From contig NZ_RYYS01000027.1 of the NCBI RefSeq assembly GCF_004138215.1, positions 1-64,000 on the forward strand: a stretch of 64,000 bases of DNA, read 5' to 3'. Every line of letters starts with the position of its first letter. Within the stretch, counting starts at the first letter, position 1. A program made the position numbers and the translations under genes. Shown here in pieces: positions 54,326 through 63,449 of the stretch. The notes beneath the pieces are model-generated. The model searched no databases. It was not told the origin of the DNA and was given only the letters and a program-made list of their open reading frames with translations. The stretch is from Anaerophilus nitritigenes. Lineage in GTDB: Bacteria; Bacillota; Clostridia; Peptostreptococcales; Thermotaleaceae.

Positions 54326-55429
54326 TCAACTCCTATCTAAATGTGAATACCTAGAAATATTTAATAATATTCCTATAGCTGCCATAAATATAGCCAATGA
54401 ATTTCCTCCCCAACTAATAAAGGGTAGTGGAATTCCTGTAACAGGCATAGAAGAAGTTGCAACTGCAATATTAATAATTACTTGTACTGCAACCATAGCT
54501 GTAATGCCTGTTGCAATCAAGCACCCAAATAAATCTGGTGCATTAATAGCAATTTTTACCCCTCTCCAAATCAATAAAAGAAATAAAATAATTATGACAA
54601 CACATCCTATAAAGCCTAGTTCTTCTCCTATAATAGCAAATATAAAATCATTTTGAGGCTCAGGAATATAAAGATATTTTTGAATACTTTTTCCAAGACC
54701 TACCCCAAACAAACCTCCTGATCCTAATGCATACAAAGACTGGATCACTTGATATCCTGTTCCTTGAGGATCTGCAAAAGGGTCTAAAAATCCTGTTAAC
54801 CTCCTCATACGATAAGGTTCTAATAAAATCATTACAATAATTAATCCTATTCCTCCAAATCCCATCATTCCAACATGAAACCATCTCATTCCTGTTACAA
54901 ACATCATAGTTGATATAATCAAACTAATCGTTAGTGCAGTACTCATATTAGGCTGTAGAATAATCAAAGCAAAGTATATTCCTATAATCATAAGACAAGG
55001 AATTACCCCTTTAAAAAAATCCTTAATTTTTTCAGGCTTTCTTGAAAGATAAGATGCTGTAAATAAAATTCCACAAATTTTTGCAACCTCTCCAGGCATG
55101 ATGGTAAAGCTTCCTACTCCTAACCATCTTTTGGCTCCATTAAATTCCTTCCCTAGAGGTGTTAACACTAATATTAGTAAAACTAAGCTTACTATATAAG
55201 CATACGGCGCTATCTTTTTATATTTCCAATAATCAAAATTCATAGTAAAAAACATACCTACAAGCCCTAGTCCCGCCCACATCAATTCTCTTTTTAAAAA
55301 ATGATATGAATCATTCATCTTAGATAAAGCATAATAATGACTTGAACTAAAAACCATTACTATACCTACTACTACTAACACTAATACTGTAAGCATAAGG
55401 GTAAAATCACTGGTCTTTTTTTTGGGCAC
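54326..55429 (-). CDS. spoVE: SEDS-family glycosyltransferase SpoVE/FtsW
   Basis: A membrane peptidoglycan polymerase with ten predicted membrane segments in 367 aa. SEDS motifs include NFDYWKYK near the catalytic region, GAKRWLGVGSFTIMPGE, GYQVIQSLYALGSGGLFG, PEPQNDFIFAIIGEELGF and MPVTGIPLPFISWGGNS. The start is GTG, nine bases after GGGGG. Placed with spoVD, it may serve cell division, the spore cortex or both. SpoVE and FtsW cannot be told apart from sequence alone. Confidence 0.93.
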   Translation of the reverse strand: MPKKKTSDFTLMLTVLVLVVVGIVMVFSSSHYYALSKMNDSYHFLKRELMWAGLGLVGMFFTMNFDYWKYKKIAPYAYIVSLVLLILVLTPLGKEFNGAKRWLGVGSFTIMPGEVAKICGILFTASYLSRKPEKIKDFFKGVIPCLMIIGIYFALIILQPNMSTALTISLIISTMMFVTGMRWFHVGMMGFGGIGLIIVMILLEPYRMRRLTGFLDPFADPQGTGYQVIQSLYALGSGGLFGVGLGKSIQKYLYIPEPQNDFIFAIIGEELGFIGCVVIIILFLLLIWRGVKIAINAPDLFGCLIATGITAMVAVQVIINIAVATSSMPVTGIPLPFISWGGNSLAIFMAAIGILLNISRYSHLDRS

Positions 55430-55435
55430 TATTTA

Positions 55436-56794
55436 TTACCCCCTTAATTTTTTTACTCTCTCTTTAAAATGTTTTCCTCTTACTTCATAACTTGGATACA
55501 TATCCCAACTTGCACAAGCAGGTGACAGTAAGACACAATCTCCTTCTTTTGCAATCTTTGATGATAACAAAACTGCTTCTTCTAGATTTTTTACAATACT
55601 ACATTCTAAAAAATTATTTTCTGCTGCTGTTTTTCTAATTTTTTCTGCTGTTTCTCCAAAAATAATCATATGTTTTACTTTATTGTCAAAACTTTGAATA
55701 AATTCTGTAAAAGCAGTCCCTTTATCCATTCCTCCTGCAATCAAAACAATAGGATTTTTCATAGCTTCTATAGCTCTTATAGATGCATCTGGATTTGTTC
55801 CTTTCGAATCATTGAAAAATTTCACTTTATTGATTTCCTCTACAAATTCTATTCTATGTTCTACGCCCATAAAGTTCTTTACTGTATCTGCAATGACTTT
55901 ATGATCAATTCCTGCAAAGTGAGCAATGGCTATAGCTGCTAAGGCGTTTTCCAAATTGTGTTTTCCTGGAATTTTCAGATCATCTACTTTACAAATCTTT
56001 TCATATGCCTTATTTTCTTCTTTGACAACAATATACTCATCTACTACAAAAGCACCTTTTTCCAATGTAACTTTTCTACTAAAAGGAATTACTTGTGATT
56101 TTGCTAGATCCTTTATATTATATGTCACAGGATTATCTTTATTTAAAATCAGAATATGGTCTTTTGTTTGATTTTTGAATATATTAGCTTTTGCTTTTAC
56201 ATAATTATCTATTGTCTTATGTCTATTTAAATGGTCTGGTGTAACATTAAGAATTGCTGCAATTTTAGGAGTAAACTCTATAATACTCTCTAGTTGAAAA
56301 CTACTTACTTCTGTAATCATAAAAGCTTCTTTACTAGCATTTTGTGCTTTAGATACAGCAGCTACACCAATATTTCCTACCACGTAAGTTTCTTTTTTTG
56401 CATTTTCAAAAATTTCTCCTACTAAAGAAGTTGTAGTCGTTTTTCCATTGGTACCTGTAATAGCAATAAATTGCCCCTTACATAGTGTATATGCCAGCTC
56501 TAATTCTCCAATAATAGTAATTCCTAATTCCTTAGCCTTTTGAATAAAAGAAAGATCTGTAGGAACTCCTGGACTTAAAACAACTAAATCAAATATTCCC
56601 ATGTTCTCTGGATCCTTTCCTAAAATAAAATCTACTTTATCTTTTGTTAACTCTTTTGTAATTTCTTTTAACTCTTCTTTTGTTTTTTGATCATTTACAG
56701 TTACCTTTGACCCTAAATCTATTAATGTATTAACTGTAGAAATTCCAGAAATTCCAAGTCCTACTACTAAAACCTTTTTGTCTTTAAGTTCCAT
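55436..56794 (-). CDS. murD: UDP-N-acetylmuramoylalanine--D-glutamate ligase
   Basis: Adds D-glutamate to UDP-MurNAc-L-Ala. The 452-aa Mur ligase has an N-terminal Rossmann-like domain (VVGLGISGISTV), the ATP loop ITGTNGKTTTTSLV near residues 113-126, NVTPDHLNRH, and a C-terminal domain with FNDSKGTNPDASIRAIEA and SPACASWDMYPSYEVRG. It lies six bases before spoVE. GCAGGTG is the ribosome binding site. Confidence 0.97.
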   Translation of the reverse strand: MELKDKKVLVVGLGISGISTVNTLIDLGSKVTVNDQKTKEELKEITKELTKDKVDFILGKDPENMGIFDLVVLSPGVPTDLSFIQKAKELGITIIGELELAYTLCKGQFIAITGTNGKTTTTSLVGEIFENAKKETYVVGNIGVAAVSKAQNASKEAFMITEVSSFQLESIIEFTPKIAAILNVTPDHLNRHKTIDNYVKAKANIFKNQTKDHILILNKDNPVTYNIKDLAKSQVIPFSRKVTLEKGAFVVDEYIVVKEENKAYEKICKVDDLKIPGKHNLENALAAIAIAHFAGIDHKVIADTVKNFMGVEHRIEFVEEINKVKFFNDSKGTNPDASIRAIEAMKNPIVLIAGGMDKGTAFTEFIQSFDNKVKHMIIFGETAEKIRKTAAENNFLECSIVKNLEEAVLLSSKIAKEGDCVLLSPACASWDMYPSYEVRGKHFKERVKKLRG

Positions 56795-56826
56795 AATCTA
56801 CACCTGCTTTCTTATTTTAACATCAT

Positions 56827-57786
56827 TTAGTTTAAACCAAATAAACCTAAAATACATAACAACAAAGTTACAGACCAAAATACTGCTACAACTTTTGTTT
56901 CTTTCCATCCCATCAATTCGAAATGATGATGAAGAGGACTCATTTTAAATATTCTTTTTCCTGTAAGTTTAAAAGAAGTTACTTGTAAAATAACAGATAA
57001 GGCTTCTACAAAATAAATTCCTCCTACAACAGGAATAATTAAAGTTAAATTCATCAAAATTGCTACAGTTGCAATGGCCCCACCTAATGCCATAGATCCT
57101 GTGTCCCCCATAAATACTTTTGCAGGATGAGCATTGAATTTTAAAAACCCTAAACAAGCTCCTGTAAGTGCTCCACAAAATACACCAATACTAGTAAAAC
57201 CCAAATTCATAGCTACCAAGCTAAAAAAAGAAGAAACAATTAACGTAACTCCTGATGCCAATCCATCTAAACCATCTGTAAGGTTTACACTATTGGCTGT
57301 TGCTACTACCACTGTAGCAATAAAAGGAACATATATAATCCCAAGATCTACATACTCATTTATAAAAGGAACTAAAATTTTGGTTCCCGATACAGATACA
57401 TAAGATTGATAAATCGCTATAATAATTGCAACAATAATTTGACCAATTAACTTTTGATATGCTTTAAGTCCTAAATTTCTTTTTAAAACAACTTTTATAA
57501 AATCGTCTATAAATCCTATTAATCCAAATGAAATAGTAGCAAACAAAACTACATATAAGTCTTTATTTTCATTTCCTGAAGTCAACGTCGTAATAAAAAT
57601 AGCAGCAATCATGATTAAACCACCCATAGTAGGAGTTCCAGACTTTTTCAGATGGGATTTTGGTCCTTCATCTCTTATACTTTGTCCTACCTTTAATCTT
57701 TGTAATATGGGTATTACTAGAGGCCCTAAAATTAATGTAATAAGGAAAGATGTGATAATTGTAATAATAAGTTGTTTATACTGCAT
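56827..57786 (-). CDS. mraY: Phospho-N-acetylmuramoyl-pentapeptide transferase
   Basis: Moves phospho-MurNAc-pentapeptide to undecaprenyl phosphate, making lipid I. The 319-aa membrane protein has about ten segments and the family motifs: GTPTMGGLIMI, the DD pair in GFIDDFIKV, NLTDGLDGLASG, FMGDTGSMALGGA and the cytoplasmic MSPLHHHFELMGWKE. It lies between murF and murD, as in most dcw clusters. Confidence 0.97.
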   Translation of the reverse strand: MQYKQLIITIITSFLITLILGPLVIPILQRLKVGQSIRDEGPKSHLKKSGTPTMGGLIMIAAIFITTLTSGNENKDLYVVLFATISFGLIGFIDDFIKVVLKRNLGLKAYQKLIGQIIVAIIIAIYQSYVSVSGTKILVPFINEYVDLGIIYVPFIATVVVATANSVNLTDGLDGLASGVTLIVSSFFSLVAMNLGFTSIGVFCGALTGACLGFLKFNAHPAKVFMGDTGSMALGGAIATVAILMNLTLIIPVVGGIYFVEALSVILQVTSFKLTGKRIFKMSPLHHHFELMGWKETKVVAVFWSVTLLLCILGLFGLN

Positions 57787-57793
57787 CGTCTAT

Positions 57794-59176
57794 TTAACTC
57801 CTCTCTTGTATATATTCTACGATCTCTTCCATATGTATTCCCCTTGAACCTTTAATTAGTACTGCATCATCTTTATCTAATAATTTTTTTAATACTTCAA
57901 TAGCTTCTTGATTATTTTTACATATATAAGTCCTATCTTTCTTAAATCTATTTTCTGTAGCCCCTATAACAATATGCTCTCCTTGATTTCCTACAGCAAT
58001 CAAATAATCTATATTAGCTTTGGCTACATCACTTCCTACATGATAATGTCCAATTTGAGCGTATTCTCCCATTTCTAGCATCGTTCCTAAAACAGCAATT
58101 TTTCTTTTGCATTTCATTTTACTTAGCACACATATAGCTGCTTTCATAGAATCTGGACTTGCATTGTATGCATCATTGATGACTTTTATTTCTTCTTTAG
58201 TAGTAAAAATATTAAGGCGCATATTACTTCCTTCAAATTCTCTAATCCCTTCCTGTATCAAATTCATATCTACTTTAAACAAAATTCCAACAGCAATGGC
58301 ACACAAAGCATTGTATACATTATGAATTCCAGGTACTTTTAAAAAGAAAGAATACTCTTTATTGTTAAAAATCAAATCAAAAGATATTCCTTTTTCCCCT
58401 AAATCTTGTATGTTGCTTACTCTATAATCGCACCCTTCTTTTTTTCCTATAAAATATTTCTTGTAATCCGTTTTCTTTTTCTTTAATATCTTTAAAAGAT
58501 CATCATCTCCATTGACAATAAGCACTTGATCCTCCCTAAAATAATTAGTAATCTCCATCTTCGCCTTCATAATATTCTCTTGTGTTTTTAAATGTTCTAT
58601 ATGAGAAAGACCTATATTAGTAATAATCCCTACATGAGGATTGACTAAACTTGCAAGTAAGTCTATTTCACCTAATGCACTCATTCCCATCTCAAAAATA
58701 GCTATCTCATGCTCTTTTGCCAACTCAAAAACAGTCAAAGGAAGTCCAATGTGATTATTAAAATTTCCCTTATTTTTTAAAACTTTATATTTCTTAGATA
58801 AGACACTATAGATCATATCTTTTGTAGATGTTTTTCCAGTACTACCTGTTACTCCTATAATGGGAATAGAAAATTTAGATACATAATATCGCGTAAGATC
58901 ATGAAGTGCTTTTAAAGTATCTGTTACTTTGATCACAGATAAATTATCATTTTTTTCAAAATTTTCTTCACTAATTAGTACTGCACAAGCCCCTTTTTTT
59001 ATTGCATCTTTTATAAAATCATGTCCATTAAAATTTTCTCCCATTAAAGGAATAAATAGTTCATCTTTTTTGATTTTCCTTGAGTCTATACAGATCCCTT
59101 GGATTTGTTGTTGTATCTCTCCTTGTAAAAGTTTTCCTTTCGTAGCATCTATAATCTCTTTTATGGTTAATTTCAT
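57794..59176 (-). CDS. murF: UDP-MurNAc-tripeptide--D-alanyl-D-alanine ligase
   Basis: Adds D-Ala-D-Ala to the UDP-MurNAc-tripeptide. The 460-aa protein has an N-terminal domain with GICIDSRKI, the ATP loop VTGSTGKTSTKDM near residue 110, the NIGLSHIEHL motif, NDAYNASPDSMKAAI and a C-terminal domain ending VLIKGSRGIHMEEIV. Its start is one base after the murE stop, so the two ligases are coupled. Confidence 0.97.
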   Translation of the reverse strand: MKLTIKEIIDATKGKLLQGEIQQQIQGICIDSRKIKKDELFIPLMGENFNGHDFIKDAIKKGACAVLISEENFEKNDNLSVIKVTDTLKALHDLTRYYVSKFSIPIIGVTGSTGKTSTKDMIYSVLSKKYKVLKNKGNFNNHIGLPLTVFELAKEHEIAIFEMGMSALGEIDLLASLVNPHVGIITNIGLSHIEHLKTQENIMKAKMEITNYFREDQVLIVNGDDDLLKILKKKKTDYKKYFIGKKEGCDYRVSNIQDLGEKGISFDLIFNNKEYSFFLKVPGIHNVYNALCAIAVGILFKVDMNLIQEGIREFEGSNMRLNIFTTKEEIKVINDAYNASPDSMKAAICVLSKMKCKRKIAVLGTMLEMGEYAQIGHYHVGSDVAKANIDYLIAVGNQGEHIVIGATENRFKKDRTYICKNNQEAIEVLKKLLDKDDAVLIKGSRGIHMEEIVEYIQERS

Positions 59177-59177
59177 A

Positions 59178-60635
59178 TTACTTTTCCTCCCTAAGTATTT
59201 CAGAAGCTACTGCTTTATCATCAAAATCAATAATTTTATCCTTAAGAATTTGATAAGTTTCATGACCCTTCCCTGCTATTAAAATCACATCTTCAGGTTT
59301 ACTCATTTTAATAGCTTCCTTAATTGCTTCTTTTCTATCTTCTATCATTTTATATTTACATGATGTCCTTTTTATTCCTACTTCAATATCTTTCATAATT
59401 TTATCTGGATCTTCTGATCTAGGATTATCACTTGTTATCACACAGTAATCAGAAATTTTTCCAGCAACTTCTCCCATCATAGGTCTTTTTGTTTTATCTC
59501 TGTCTCCTCCACATCCAAAAACAGTAATAATTCTTCCCTCTACAAAATCTTTTATGGTATGTAGTGCGTTTTTTAATGCATCAGGAGTATGAGAATAATC
59601 TACAATAATGTTATGTTCTTTTGTATCAGGAACTGTTTCAAATCTTCCTGGTACCTTTACTGATTCTATCCCTATTTTTATTTCTTCAAAACTATATCCT
59701 AAAACATAACATACTCCCATAGCAGCCAAAGCATTATATACAGAAAACATTCCAGGAGTTTGAATAGAAATTTTCCCACTAAATTGAGGTGTCATCAAAG
59801 TAAAGGTTGTTCCTTTAGAGGAAGTTTCTATGTCTTTTGCATAAATATCTGCTTGATCATAAATCCCATAAGTAATAAGCTTTGTATCTAAACGATTGAC
59901 TTCTTGTGCAATTTCTTTCCCATATGGATCATCTATATTGATTATATTTGCCTTGGTAGTTTGATAAAACAGTTTTGTCTTAGCTTTTTTATAATTTTCT
60001 ATAGTTTCATGAAAATCCATATGATCTGGTGTTAAATTTGTGAATACTCCTATCTTATAAGGTATCCCTGCTACTCTATCTAAATCAAGAGAATGAGAAG
60101 ATACTTCCATCACACAAGTATTTACTTCTTTGTCTACCATCTCTTTAAAAAGCTTATGTAAATCTAAGGATTCAGGTGTTGTGTTATTTGCCTTATATTT
60201 TTTATCTAAAATTTCATGAGCAATGGTTCCTATCAATCCTGTAGCTACATGGTTTTTTTGTAATATACTTTTGATTAAATGAGTAATCGTAGTTTTTCCA
60301 TTTGTTCCTGTCACTCCAATAAGATTCATAGTTTTGATAGGATCATAATAAAAATGAGATGAAATATAGGCTAATACTTTTCTACTGTTTTCTACTTGAA
60401 TGATAGTAACCCCTTCTATAAAATCAATATGCTTTTGAACAATCACTACTTTTGCTCCATTTTTTACGGCTTGATCAATATACTCATGCCCATCTGTTTT
60501 AAATCCTGCAATCGCTACAAAAGCATAACCTTCTTTTACTTTTCTTGAATCATAGGCAATTCCTATTACTTGTATATCTTTTTTTCCTGTAATTTTAGTA
60601 ATCTTTAGCCCTTTCATTAATTGATCTATCTTCAT
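59178..60635 (-). CDS. murE: UDP-MurNAc-L-Ala-D-Glu--meso-diaminopimelate ligase
   Basis: Adds the third residue of the stem peptide. The 485-aa protein has the ATP loop GVTGTNGKTTITHL, NNTTPESLDL, LTPDHMDFHETIENY and, in the C-terminal domain, the DNPR motif (TSDNPRSEDP), which marks diaminopimelate rather than lysine as substrate. The ATG at 60635 is chosen with GAGGGGAG five bases upstream; an earlier start 17 codons up would lie inside the repeat copy B and lacks a site. Confidence 0.96.
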   Translation of the reverse strand: MKIDQLMKGLKITKITGKKDIQVIGIAYDSRKVKEGYAFVAIAGFKTDGHEYIDQAVKNGAKVVIVQKHIDFIEGVTIIQVENSRKVLAYISSHFYYDPIKTMNLIGVTGTNGKTTITHLIKSILQKNHVATGLIGTIAHEILDKKYKANNTTPESLDLHKLFKEMVDKEVNTCVMEVSSHSLDLDRVAGIPYKIGVFTNLTPDHMDFHETIENYKKAKTKLFYQTTKANIINIDDPYGKEIAQEVNRLDTKLITYGIYDQADIYAKDIETSSKGTTFTLMTPQFSGKISIQTPGMFSVYNALAAMGVCYVLGYSFEEIKIGIESVKVPGRFETVPDTKEHNIIVDYSHTPDALKNALHTIKDFVEGRIITVFGCGGDRDKTKRPMMGEVAGKISDYCVITSDNPRSEDPDKIMKDIEVGIKRTSCKYKMIEDRKEAIKEAIKMSKPEDVILIAGKGHETYQILKDKIIDFDDKAVASEILREEK

Positions 60636-60660
60636 ATAATCTCCCCTCATATCAATAATT

Positions 60661-60725
60661 TTCGATTGTTTCTTCATATTTCCCAAATTTGAAAATCAGT
60701 GACGAATTTTATGACTTTGTCTACA
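60661..60725 (-). repeat. Dispersed intergenic repeat, copy B
   Basis: The 65 bases match 41-105 at 56 positions with no gap, and the inner 39 bases match the copy near 39808. Read on the minus strand it forms the stretch just before the murE ribosome binding site, after the hairpin that follows spoVD. Confidence 0.7.
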
Positions 60726-60780
60726 ATATCTATATCTTAATAGTATAGACTTTTATTTGTTTTCATAAACAAAACTCAGC

Positions 60781-60830
60781 AAAAGGCAACTTCATCCCCA
60801 ATAATTTTACTATGAATGAAGTTGCCTTTT
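60781..60830 (-). terminator. Long hairpin after spoVD
   Basis: A perfect 15-bp stem (60781-60795 with 60816-60830) has a 20-base loop, 86 bases after the spoVD stop. The 3' arm ends in a U-run on either strand. It would separate spoVD from murE, which then needs its own promoter, possibly within 60640-60780. Confidence 0.6.
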
Positions 60831-60915
60831 GTATTTTATTTGTTTTCATTATAACACATAATTTTTATCTTTCTTCAAAATTATTATGGATTTACTAAAT
60901 AAATTAAGTTGTTTT

Positions 60916-62901
60916 CTATTGTTTTAAATATAAAATAATCATAGATTGTTCCTGAATATGTGCTCCTGGTTTTGGAAATTGATCTATAATAATTGTATCT
61001 GGTTGATCTACCTCATAAGGCTCTGTTTCATATTGTAAATTATGTTCTCCTAATACTTTTGTAGCAGCAGTTAGTGTCATATTCCTTAGTTCTGGAACTA
61101 CTACTTGATTTTTTTTGTATTCCTTAGCCTCTGCTTCACTAAATCTTGGTTCTACGTCTAGATATCTAAGAGTGTCTTTTAAAATATCATGAGCGGCAGG
61201 AGCTGCCGTTTGACTTCCAAAATGGACTCCCTGCGGTTCATCTATTACTACTAAAACAGCAATTTTAGGATCATCTACAGGTGCAAGGGCTATAAATGAA
61301 GAATACACTTTTCCTTTTGCGTATTTTCCATTTTCTATTTTATCAGCTGTTCCAGTTTTTCCACCAATTCTATATCCAGGAATATATGCATGTTTTCCCG
61401 ATCCACTAGATACTACAGATTCCATAATTAATTCTAAATCTTTTGCTGTTTTTTCAGAAACTACCTGTCTAATCATTTTAGGTTCATATCGATGCATCAC
61501 ATTTCCTGAATCATCTACTAATTCCTTTACAATTCTTGGTTGCATCAATTTCCCATTATTTCCAATAGCAGATATAGCATTAATTAGTTGTAGAGGTGTT
61601 ACAGAAATTCCGTGTCCATAAGACATGGTAGCTAACTCTACAGGTCCTACATATTTTTTATTTTGTATAATCCCACTACTTTCTCCAGGTAAATCAATTC
61701 CTGTAGGTTTATTAAACCCAAAAGCTTCTATATAATCATAATATTTTTCTACTCCTAATCGTTGGGCTACTTCTATAAAAACTGGGTTACATGAATTTTG
61801 AACAGCTTGTGTAAAGGTCTGTGCTCCATGAGGATTATAATACCTCCAACATCTTAATCTTTGACCAGCTACTATAATATGTCCCTTGCAATAAAAAGGA
61901 GAGTTTGGAGTAACTACTCCTTCTTCTAACCCAGCTGCTGATGTAATAAGCTTAAAAGTAGATCCTGGCTCATAAGTATCACTAATGATTGGATTTCTCC
62001 ACATATCATTCCATATTTTACTTTTTCCTTTTTGATCTGTATTTTCATATTCTCTTTTTTGATTTGCATCTATAGGAATTCTAGGATCATTTGGATTATA
62101 ATCTGGTTTTACAGCCATTGCTAAAATATCTCCTGTTTTTGGTTCCATAACAATTCCAAATACCCTTTTAGCTTGAGTTTTCATCGCAGCATCTTCAATT
62201 GCTTTTTCTACAAAATGCTGTATTACTTCATCAATAGTCAATACCACATTTAATCCATTTTCTGCTTTATAGTACTTATCTGTTCCATAATGTAGCTGTC
62301 TTCCTGCTGCATCTGTATTTTTAATCCATCTTCCTGGCAAACCACTTAAATATTTATCATATTGAAGTTCTATTCCTATAAGTCCCTGATTATCATAAGT
62401 AGTATGACCTAGTATATGAGATAAAAAATTTCCAAATGGATAATGTCTTCTATTATCTTCTGCAATCCATATTCCTTCTAGTTTTGCCTTTCTAATTTTA
62501 TCTGCTTTATCCTTATCAATCCACATTTTAATTTTTATAAGTCCAGTATTTCTTTGAGATAACTTTTCTTTTAATTCTTTCTCTTCCATTTCAAGAATCT
62601 TGGCTAATTTTTTTGCTGTTTCATCTAGTTTTCCGTCTTTTACTACTTCTACTGGTCTTGCCCAAACTGTATTGGTACTCGCACTAATGGCTAATTCCTT
62701 TCCTTTACGATCATAAATGGTTCCTCTTTTTGCAGGAATAGGAATATCTCTTGTTTGCTGAATATGTGCAAGTTGCCTATATTTCTCTCCATTTACAATT
62801 TGAATCCATCCAACTCTAAAAATCAATAAAAATAATACAGTGCTTACTGCAAACAATAAAAAAACTAATCTTTTTTTATTAGAAATAGTAGGCGTTGCCA
62901 A
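60916..62901 (-). CDS. spoVD: Penicillin-binding protein, SpoVD/FtsI type, with one PASTA domain
   Basis: A class B transpeptidase. The 661-aa protein has one N-terminal membrane segment (about 12-28), the dimerisation domain (about 55-220), and the transpeptidase domain with active Ser314 in GSTFKL, SCN at 370-372 and KTG at 515-517. A single PASTA domain spans about 600-661. It is called SpoVD because of the PASTA domain and pairing with spoVE; it may also serve vegetative division, as no other PBP is in the cluster. The start is TTG with GGGGG upstream. Confidence 0.93.
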   Translation of the reverse strand: MATPTISNKKRLVFLLFAVSTVLFLLIFRVGWIQIVNGEKYRQLAHIQQTRDIPIPAKRGTIYDRKGKELAISASTNTVWARPVEVVKDGKLDETAKKLAKILEMEEKELKEKLSQRNTGLIKIKMWIDKDKADKIRKAKLEGIWIAEDNRRHYPFGNFLSHILGHTTYDNQGLIGIELQYDKYLSGLPGRWIKNTDAAGRQLHYGTDKYYKAENGLNVVLTIDEVIQHFVEKAIEDAAMKTQAKRVFGIVMEPKTGDILAMAVKPDYNPNDPRIPIDANQKREYENTDQKGKSKIWNDMWRNPIISDTYEPGSTFKLITSAAGLEEGVVTPNSPFYCKGHIIVAGQRLRCWRYYNPHGAQTFTQAVQNSCNPVFIEVAQRLGVEKYYDYIEAFGFNKPTGIDLPGESSGIIQNKKYVGPVELATMSYGHGISVTPLQLINAISAIGNNGKLMQPRIVKELVDDSGNVMHRYEPKMIRQVVSEKTAKDLELIMESVVSSGSGKHAYIPGYRIGGKTGTADKIENGKYAKGKVYSSFIALAPVDDPKIAVLVVIDEPQGVHFGSQTAAPAAHDILKDTLRYLDVEPRFSEAEAKEYKKNQVVVPELRNMTLTAATKVLGEHNLQYETEPYEVDQPDTIIIDQFPKPGAHIQEQSMIILYLKQ

Positions 62902-62927
62902 TGATACTGCCCCCTTATGATCAGATA

Positions 62928-63419
62928 CTAATCTAGTAACCCTATTATTTTACTTGTAGTTTTTTTTATGATTGCTACTAGACCTTTCTGATTGCTTTCT
63001 TCATATTTTTTTGTCTCTTCTTGTGTGTTTAAAGTATTTTGTATGCTATTACTATTTACATTAATAAATTCCATTTGTGATTTTTCAGGATATTGCATCC
63101 CTAATTCTTCTTTTGCTCTTTTTTCAATCCAATCACTTCTTTTTATTTGTTCTACTTCTACTTTAAGATTTTCTATTTGTGCCTGCATTTGATGAATATC
63201 CTTATTTATTCCATTTATTTTATATTTTAATTCTGTCAATTGCACATATCCTAATAAAATCCCTATACATAAACTTCCAACTATTAACAGTCCAAAAATA
63301 ATTTGTATTTTATGAACGGCTTTAACCTTGTTTTGTGTTTTTTTCTTTCTTTCCTTTTTAGGTGAAGGTTGTAAATATTTTTCATTCATATGCTTATATT
63401 CCCTCTGTGCTATTATCAA
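62928..63419 (-). CDS. ftsL: FtsL-like divisome protein
   Basis: A 163-aa bitopic protein with a basic, lysine-rich inside tail (KKERKKKTQNKVKAVHK), one membrane segment (about residues 36-58), a leucine-zipper-like coiled coil (about 62-100) and a polar tail. It belongs here by position between rsmH and the class B PBP. Two starts are possible: TTG at 63419 has seven G seven bases upstream and is preferred; ATG at 63389 has GAGGG eleven bases upstream and would give 153 aa. Confidence 0.82.
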   Translation of the reverse strand: MIIAQREYKHMNEKYLQPSPKKERKKKTQNKVKAVHKIQIIFGLLIVGSLCIGILLGYVQLTELKYKINGINKDIHQMQAQIENLKVEVEQIKRSDWIEKRAKEELGMQYPEKSQMEFINVNSNSIQNTLNTQEETKKYEESNQKGLVAIIKKTTSKIIGLLD

Positions 63420-63449
63420 ACTTATTCCCCCCCTTCTTTTTTTAGAACG

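Noticed and set aside
54264-54656. A 130-codon plus-strand frame across the murG/spoVE junction
   Set aside because: It is antisense to two conserved genes and lacks translation signals.
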